This document shows positions 57,801 to 64,000 of a stretch of 64,000 nucleotides of DNA, piece after piece. Both the position numbers and the translations under genes were made by a program. The stretch comes from Theobroma cacao (taxonomy: Eukaryota > Streptophyta > Magnoliopsida > Malvales > Malvaceae): NCBI RefSeq assembly GCF_000208745.1, contig NC_030852.1:1359919-1423918 (forward strand), in the 5' to 3' direction. The notes under the pieces were generated by a model, which did not search any database, was not told where the DNA came from, and saw only the letters and a program-made list of their open reading frames with translations. How positions within the stretch are numbered: the stretch's first letter is position 1; every line of letters begins with the position of its first letter.

Positions 57801-60800
57801 GTAAATATTCATAATTTTAATAATATTTATTTTGAATGATTTTTGAAATTTTATCGTTACATATTTATGAAGTGACGTTTTTATGATTAAGTGATAATAT
57901 ATAAATATTATATTCTAATTGTGCAAGATTTTATTAATTGTTCCAAATCACTAACTGTGAGAATCTTGACCGAAGGGTGAAGAATATAAAAAACTATAAA
58001 AACCATTAACATAAGCTTATCTTTTATGTGAAGATTCTACATTTTTCCTTCATTGGTGTGCACTACTAAGTCATCAAGCAATAGCATTTTCTTCTTTTGG
58101 TAAGGCAATAAGGTTCACTAATCATGAACATTAAATGATGGAAATATGCTTGATAATTATCCATCAAAAAGAAGTAAAAAAAATTCTTCAATAAAGTCAT
58201 TAGTGCTGCTTTACTGAAATTACCACCACTAACCACCATCATAGCCTAGACCAGCCAGCAATAACACTATATCTAGAGGAGAACCTACCTTAATCTTTGA
58301 TATTCTTACCCAAACTCATTGCCATTGTACTTGTCACCATCATGCTGTCATCTCCCTGACTCTGTCATCACAAAAAAACTTGAATCCACCCCATGATGGG
58401 GACAGTCTTAACTTTGGATTGAAATAAAAAAACCAGGGACTGTAGAGAGTAGTCTAGAACATATGTAATTGAAATTAATCATAGAAATGCTGAACATATG
58501 TAAAACTCAAGCTATCAATCATGCTTACAGGAAGTAGCCAACATTTTTCTAGCAAATTGTTAAAATGCAGGAAAAAAATGGTAATTCTGATTATATGAGT
58601 TAGTTTTGGACTAAAACTTATGTTTGATAGCACTCACTTTGGCTTGTTTCACCTGATTAGACTCAAGCAAACATTTTCCACAAAGACTTTGTAAGCTTAT
58701 CATGTGAATGATTTGATTGGTAGCAATTAGGAGGTCGACACCAGCTGATCATGAACCAAACAAAATAACCTTAATCTGTATTGCAGTAGCCATGTCAGAA
58801 TCTGTCAGATGTCATCACATGTGGCTGGCGGTCCACTGGGGATAGTTTATAATTCATAATAAGAAATGCAAGTCATGAGGCATGCATATGGAATTGGAAG
58901 AAAGAAAGAAAAGGCATGGAAATGCTTATCATGTAGGGCTGCAGCTAAACAGTTAACATAAATAATTTACTGATGAAATGTTGTAGAACAGGCTTTCCTC
59001 CAACAAGCTAAGTCTAGCATTTTTGTATTTTTGGGAGTTTGATAGTAGGTTCTGGTTAGGGTTCTTGCTCTTTGATTATCTGTAATGAAAAGTATGCCAC
59101 CATGAATTTAATATGGACAACCTAAGGAAGAGCTAGACAGAACAGTTGATTTTTCTATCATGACCAGAAGGAAGTGCATTCGTTTTAATATCATTCCTTT
59201 TTTCTGAACTGAGTGATCTGTCAATTCACATAAAAGCATTGTCACCAGGGTTTTAGGCAGTTAGAGTTCATGTCATTGTATGGGCCATTTAGAGAAAGAA
59301 CACTGAAAAAGACCACTGGCTCTAATTGATCAATGATACAGTAGAATTCATTGGTATACATTTTGTTCCTTCAAATTCCGAAATTTCTTTTATCATCCAG
59401 GTACCTTGCATTTGATTGATCATTAGTTAATTCATCATTTCTTACTGAAATGTGGGTATTGTAGATGAATGTTAAGTTTGAACTTATTATCAATGTTAAG
59501 CCGAAAAGAGTTCTTCTAACCAAAGCTAATTAAGAAGAAGCAAATATAGTGGTAACGTTCAGCAAACTTTGGAGGTGAGAAGTAGATTGGCACATAATCT
59601 CTAATGTGTTGGGTTCTTAATCTAGCTATTGCATCGGATAAGGTGTTTATCTCTCTAGCTATATGCTCGAGGAACAAGCTTATAATTTTGCATTTTAGGC
59701 TCTCAACATAATTCGAGATAAGTTTCATTGGTCAAGGGACTATAAAGTGGTTTTGGCTAAGTAGATAGCTAGTTCATCTTTTCTCATTGAAATTTTGACG
59801 GCATAGATGAGTGTTTTTTTTTTTTTGGTTATTTCAATGTTGACTAATTGTCTCTTATATGTCATATATATTCCTTTCATAACCAGCTGGAACCACAAGT
59901 TGTTTAAAGTGCAGAGGCCCCCTTCCTTGTCAAAATTATAGGAAATTTGACAGATAGTGAAGCATTAATGTCAAGTTAAAACCACCCTTGCATATTGTAA
60001 TTAATTTCCTGCATGTAGAAGGAAAATTATCCTTGCATGTGCTTAGATTAATAGGAAGCAAAGAAATTTACAGCAGTTGTTATATATATTATACGATAGT
60101 GTATGGGATACAGTTTCTGTAATAAGAACTTTCAAAGGTTTGATCATCCTTAAAAGTTACTTTTATGGTGTATTTTTTTTTCTAAAGAGGATGAGAATTT
60201 GATTTAAATAATGAAGGGAAAGTTACATGTCCAAAACCAAGGTCAACTAAATAAAAGGAGGAGAGAGACCCTTTAATAGGGATTTAACAATATGCAAAAC
60301 TTCAACTTTCATCAACCCATGATCAGTAAGCGAGTTAGTTTCTTTTAAAACGTGATTAAAAGAAAAATTAGAGATTTTTCTTTTTTTTTTATAACTTTCG
60401 ATATGATTTTTCAGATAAATACGTATACGTTAAACCAATCTATACAGAAAATACCCTATATACTTTCACTTTAGATTTGACCAGCTAGAAGAATTTGGGC
60501 TGCCTTACATGCTTCAGTCTTGGTGGTATAATGCCGCAAAGCTGTTTGGTTTGTTTTCTTCTCCGATCGAAAAAAGAAAAAAGAATCCTTAAAAGAGCAT
60601 AAGAACAATTGAAGTCAGCATACTTATAATGATCGAATGGGGGATCTTTGAACTATGCAACAATTTTCTTTTCCCCTCTTTCCATTGCCTTTTTCCAATT
60701 TGTTAATGTGTTTTAATTCTCCATTAGATTGCTTTAGTTTTTTTGGGGGGGATTGTGGAATATATGTTATTGTCTCAATGCATGACAAAGAGAAATGTTG

Positions 60801-61634
60801 GGGAATGAAAAATGGGAGACATCCCCACATCCCTGATATTATTATTAGATGCAAGGTCATAGTCATTCTTTAGTGTACCTCCCATTTATTACCTTTGTCT
60901 TTTGCCTCCATTCCTTCTCCATCCACTAAATGCTCTTTGCCTTCCCTTCTCTTCCATTACCTTTTCTTACTGAATTTGCAGGTCCCTTTCTCTTTCTATC
61001 ACTTCTCCAGTTAGGGTTTTCCTCTTTGAGGCTCAGCACCAGCCCCCCCTGCAATAAATCTGTGAATTGTTTCACACCCTTCACTGGCCAAGGGCTACCT
61101 TGTATCTTGGTAGGAGCAAAGAAGCATCCTCCCCAAAGAGCTCATATAAGGGAAAAGGTACTTCCCTTTTTATTCTTCTGATCAAAAACACAGATCAAAA
61201 ACGGGTAATTATGTGTGTGTAGCTGCTGCTTTTGTTCCTTTTCTGTGCTAATACATCTTCTTCTTCTTTGGTTTTTTTTTTTGGTTTTTTCTTCTTTTCT
61301 TGGCAAGCTAAAGGCTAAAGAGATACTCCCACTCTCTTTGGCTAGCTAAAGTCTCTGATTTAGGGCTTTCTTATGTTCAAATACCTATGAAACAAGATAA
61401 TTTTGGTGAATTGCACTATGTCAGATCCCCATCTTCATTTGATTACAGAATGATCATATATATATATATATATGATCATGCAACTAATAAATTATCTATA
61501 TTTATTAGTCTTGACAGGTTGGGAAAAGGAGAGAAAATAGAACCAAAGTTAATTATGGATATTATAGAAAGAGACAAACTTAGGAACCAAAATTTAATGG
61601 TGACATGCACAAGTCCTTGTGGATCATTGGGGGA

Positions 61635-61655
61635 GGGGGGGGGGGGGGGGGGGGG
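61635..61655. repeat. Homopolymer run of 21 G
   Basis: An unbroken G-run preceded by GGGGGA, about 565 bp before the LOB-domain start codon. Such runs are prone to sequencing error and can form quadruplex DNA. Confidence 0.9.
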
Positions 61656-62210
61656 AGTGAAGTGTTAGAACTGACCTTTTCCTTTCTAAACGTACAAGAA
61701 ATTAGTAAAGAAGGAAAAGATAACAGAGCGTAAAAATGGACAAAAAAAAAAAGGAGGGGATGCATAAAATAAACCAGTGACAATTAATTCCCAGATTTAA
61801 GAGGTTCTATGCATGTGTGTTTAAAAAGGTTCTCTCTGCTGTATGTCTGTGTGTGTGTCAGAAAGGTGGACATGGGATTTTTTCTTTTTTGTGTTTACTT
61901 CAAAACTCTGGACATAAACCAGGTTAGATTGATTGATACTGACCAGAAAGAGAATCCATTCAGGGAGAAAACCCTAGTAATATGGATCATATAAAGATTC
62001 TTGAAGAGTGACCCAAGTTAGAAAAAGATAGAAGAAATAAGCAATTTATAGTCAACAAGATTTGCAGAAGAATTTTAGATGATAATATGGTTTTCTAAAA
62101 CAATTTTATGGAATTTCATAGTTAAAGAAGTAAAAGAAATACTCTACTACAAATTTAGAACAGCTCACGACAAATGCTTGTTCTGGATCTGTGCATATTG
62201 CCGGTGTTGC

Positions 62211-62212
62211 AG
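62211..62212 (+). other. Probable splice acceptor of a 5' UTR intron before the LOB gene
   Basis: GTTGCAG ends at 62,212, eight bases before the ATG at 62,220. The open frame continues upstream without family resemblance, and the pyrimidine-rich region near 61,200-61,380 could be the first exon. A 5' UTR intron would explain this arrangement. The donor was not identified. Confidence 0.4.
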
Positions 62213-62219
62213 TGTGCAA

Positions 62220-62783
62220 ATGGCTTCCTCCAGCTCTTACAATTCACCCTGTGCTGCTTGCAAGTTCTTGAGGAGGAAATGCATGCCAGGTTGCATCTTT
62301 GCACCTTACTTCCCACCAGAAGAACCCCAAAAATTTGCCAATGTTCACAAGATCTTTGGAGCAAGCAATGTGACGAAGCTCCTCAACGAGCTCCTCCCTC
62401 ACCAAAGAGAGGATGCAGTGAATTCCCTTGCCTATGAAGCTGAGGCGAGAGTAAGAGATCCAGTTTATGGCTGTGTTGGTGCCATCTCTTTCCTGCAGAG
62501 ACAAGTTCAAAGGCTCCAGAAAGAACTTGACGCAGCCAACGCCGATTTGATTCGTTATGCCTGCAACGACATCCCAACAGCCTTGCCTGCACCGCCAGGG
62601 GCGAGCTCAGTTCAGCCTCTAACTCCCCGTCACAGGCCAGCTGATTTTAATAGAAGGATTGGTAATGAAGGAGCTGGAGGCTTCTATCACCCCACTGGTG
62701 CTTTCCCCCTCCCTTATTCTTTTCCCTGGAATGATAACTCTTCTGGTGACATCAACGATGGAGGAGGAGAAGGCGGCATGTGA
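62220..62783 (+). CDS. LOB-like: LOB-domain (LBD/ASL) transcription factor, close to LOB
   Basis: A single coding exon gives 187 residues. The LOB domain starts at once: the zinc-finger-like C-x2-C-x6-C-x3-C block (CAACKFLRRKCMPGC, residues 11-25), the GAS block FANVHKIFGASNVTKLLNEL with REDAVNSLAYEAEARVRDPV, and the leucine-zipper-like ISFLQRQVQRLQKEL. This domain is nearly that of Arabidopsis LOB (ASL4), a class I factor at organ boundaries. The C-terminal 80 residues are less conserved, Pro/Gly-rich, and end GGEGGM. I use ATG 62,220 because MASSSSYNSPCAAC is the usual family start; the open frame extends 47 codons further up without family resemblance. Confidence 0.95.
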   Translation: MASSSSYNSPCAACKFLRRKCMPGCIFAPYFPPEEPQKFANVHKIFGASNVTKLLNELLPHQREDAVNSLAYEAEARVRDPVYGCVGAISFLQRQVQRLQKELDAANADLIRYACNDIPTALPAPPGASSVQPLTPRHRPADFNRRIGNEGAGGFYHPTGAFPLPYSFPWNDNSSGDINDGGGEGGM

Positions 62784-64000
62784 AATCCAACCAAGACAAG
62801 TTCCAAACTGTCGGCCCCCATTTAGGGTTTTTTCCATCTGGGGCATGGCTCTTGGTGTGTGATGCTACTTACATATTTTTAGTTAAGGTTTCTGGCTAGC
62901 CTCTCTCGGTGTCTCTCGCTTGGACTCTCCCTAGCTAGAATTTCACTTAACTTTCTATTGTTTTCCTTCCTATTAATTTGGTGGGTTGAGTACTCTTTTT
63001 TTTTTTGCTCTCTGATCTCTTTATCCTGCTAATACCAGGGGCTTAAAAATGTGTCATCAGTGTACTATTTTGTGGGAGTTGGGACCTAAATAAGGGGTCT
63101 AGAGCCATCTAGTTTGGCTGCTAAACCATTTGTTGTGCAGCAAGCAGCAGCTCTCTAGGCGTGAGTGCATGTGGCGTTTGCTCTTCTCTTTCTGTCATTG
63201 TTTATGCTTGAGAATAAAAATGAAATAGTTGCAGCTAGCTTCAAGGTCGAACTTTAAAGAGGATTCTCCAAAGCCTAAGTCTACGGCGTAGTCCTCCTTT
63301 ACGCTATTTATTCTTACCTTTCTACTTTGTTCTTGAGGACCACTACCGGTTTTACTTTCTCTGCAGAATTTTATTCAGTAATTCATTGATAGCCACAGGT
63401 TCCAAATGGCCAAAATTCAAACCCCAAGTTGCACCTGAATAACCACTGTTTTCTTTTATGTATTTCTTAGCATCACAGGTCTCGACCTTTTCCCCTTTTT
63501 AATCTAAAGAAATAATCAGTCAAGCTCTGTGTGTTTCAACTTTTTTCCTGCTTTGTTTAATGGTGTTCTAACTTGTTTAAACTCTAGCTATAGCTTGCAC
63601 TAAAAAAAGAAGGAAAAAAAAAACACACACACACTGAAAAGGGGTTGGTGTGAGAGTCTGTTTTGAGACCCAAGCTCCACCTCCCATTTTCCATGGTAAA
63701 CAGAGGTCTCAAACAGTGAGTCACAGTCACTGTCCTCATTGGATCCGATATGTAAAGTGTTTGTTCACTTGTTCAGTTTGTTCTTGCATGTAAGGGTTGT
63801 TTCAGCTTTTCCTTCCCCAGCCATTTTCACTATTAGGATCCCCAACATCTTTCTATACCAAAACAGTGGAACCTTAGACAAAAGTCCTAAACACTGTCAA
63901 GTCCCTATCTCTCTCTCTCTCTCTCTCTCATAATTGTGTTTCTCATCCTTTATATTTTTCTATTGGTTTCTTTCCTTTTTTTTTCTTTTCTTTTAATTTT
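62784..64000. other. 3' flank of the LOB gene to window end
   Basis: Presumably begins with the LOB 3' UTR. A CT microsatellite lies at about 63,909-63,929. No further gene is seen before the right edge. Confidence 0.5.

Larger units (their letters stand above)
54898..62219. other. Spacer before the LOB-domain gene
   Basis: Over 7 kb with no recognised protein gene. It includes (GA)n at 55,479-55,497, a purine/pyrimidine-rich island at 57,035-57,235 with (CT)n, and (TA)n at 61,457-61,472. A 21-base G-run lies at 61,635-61,655. The stretch 60,900-61,400 is pyrimidine-rich and might contain the LOB promoter and first untranslated exon. Frames in this region are compositional. Confidence 0.5.

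Overview
The window is nuclear DNA of a flowering plant, most likely a woody rosid dicot. The evidence is spliced genes with GT-AG introns, AT-rich spacers, and plant-specific families (R2R3-MYB, LOB domain, armadillo-repeat-only, PPR, CC-LRR). I cannot fix the species from the sequence alone.

Layout. 1-955: 3' half of an ARO-type armadillo-repeat gene cut by the window edge. 956-9,827: gene-free spacer. 9,828-11,184 (minus): complete three-exon R2R3-MYB gene of the MYB61/MYB86 type. 11,185-24,350: AT-rich spacer holding a fold-back element (22,840-23,238) and a Mutator-like element with a 9-bp target duplication (23,751-24,343). 24,550-30,110 (minus): decayed, 5'-truncated LINE, split in its RNase H region by a 3.3-kb LTR-like block. 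30,703-33,701: complete six-exon class I histone deacetylase gene, HDA6-like.

32,938-40,307 is a tandem segmental duplication of [HDA6 3' end - spermidine-synthase-fold gene - small secreted-peptide gene]. The two copies are separated by a junction made of transposon pieces. Two more peptide genes follow (42,069-42,521 and 44,560-45,039), giving four paralogous two-exon genes for precursors of about 110-118 residues. Each has an N-terminal signal peptide and a conserved Pro/Ser motif near the C-terminus. Their upstream regions share GTCAA (TTGAC, W-box core) elements and a block reading TTAGCCCAAGG or close to it. I consider this array the most interesting system here: a candidate undescribed family of secreted, possibly WRKY-regulated, signalling peptides.

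45,866-47,510: PPR pseudogene. 48,308-50,488 (minus): intact 726-residue CC-winged-helix-LRR gene that lacks the nucleotide-binding core of an NLR and has an acidic repeated linker in its place. 51,095-54,128: eight-exon gene that I read as PHS1 (POOR HOMOLOGOUS SYNAPSIS 1), with a probable GC-AG intron. 54,758-54,897: duplicated AT microsatellite around a single N, probably an assembly join. 55,000-62,200: spacer. 62,220-62,783: LOB-domain gene. The rest is spacer.

The genes do not form one pathway. HDA6 (chromatin), PHS1 (meiosis), MYB and LOB (development) are ordinary housekeeping or regulatory genes. The accessory part is the peptide array, with the unusual CC-LRR gene nearby.
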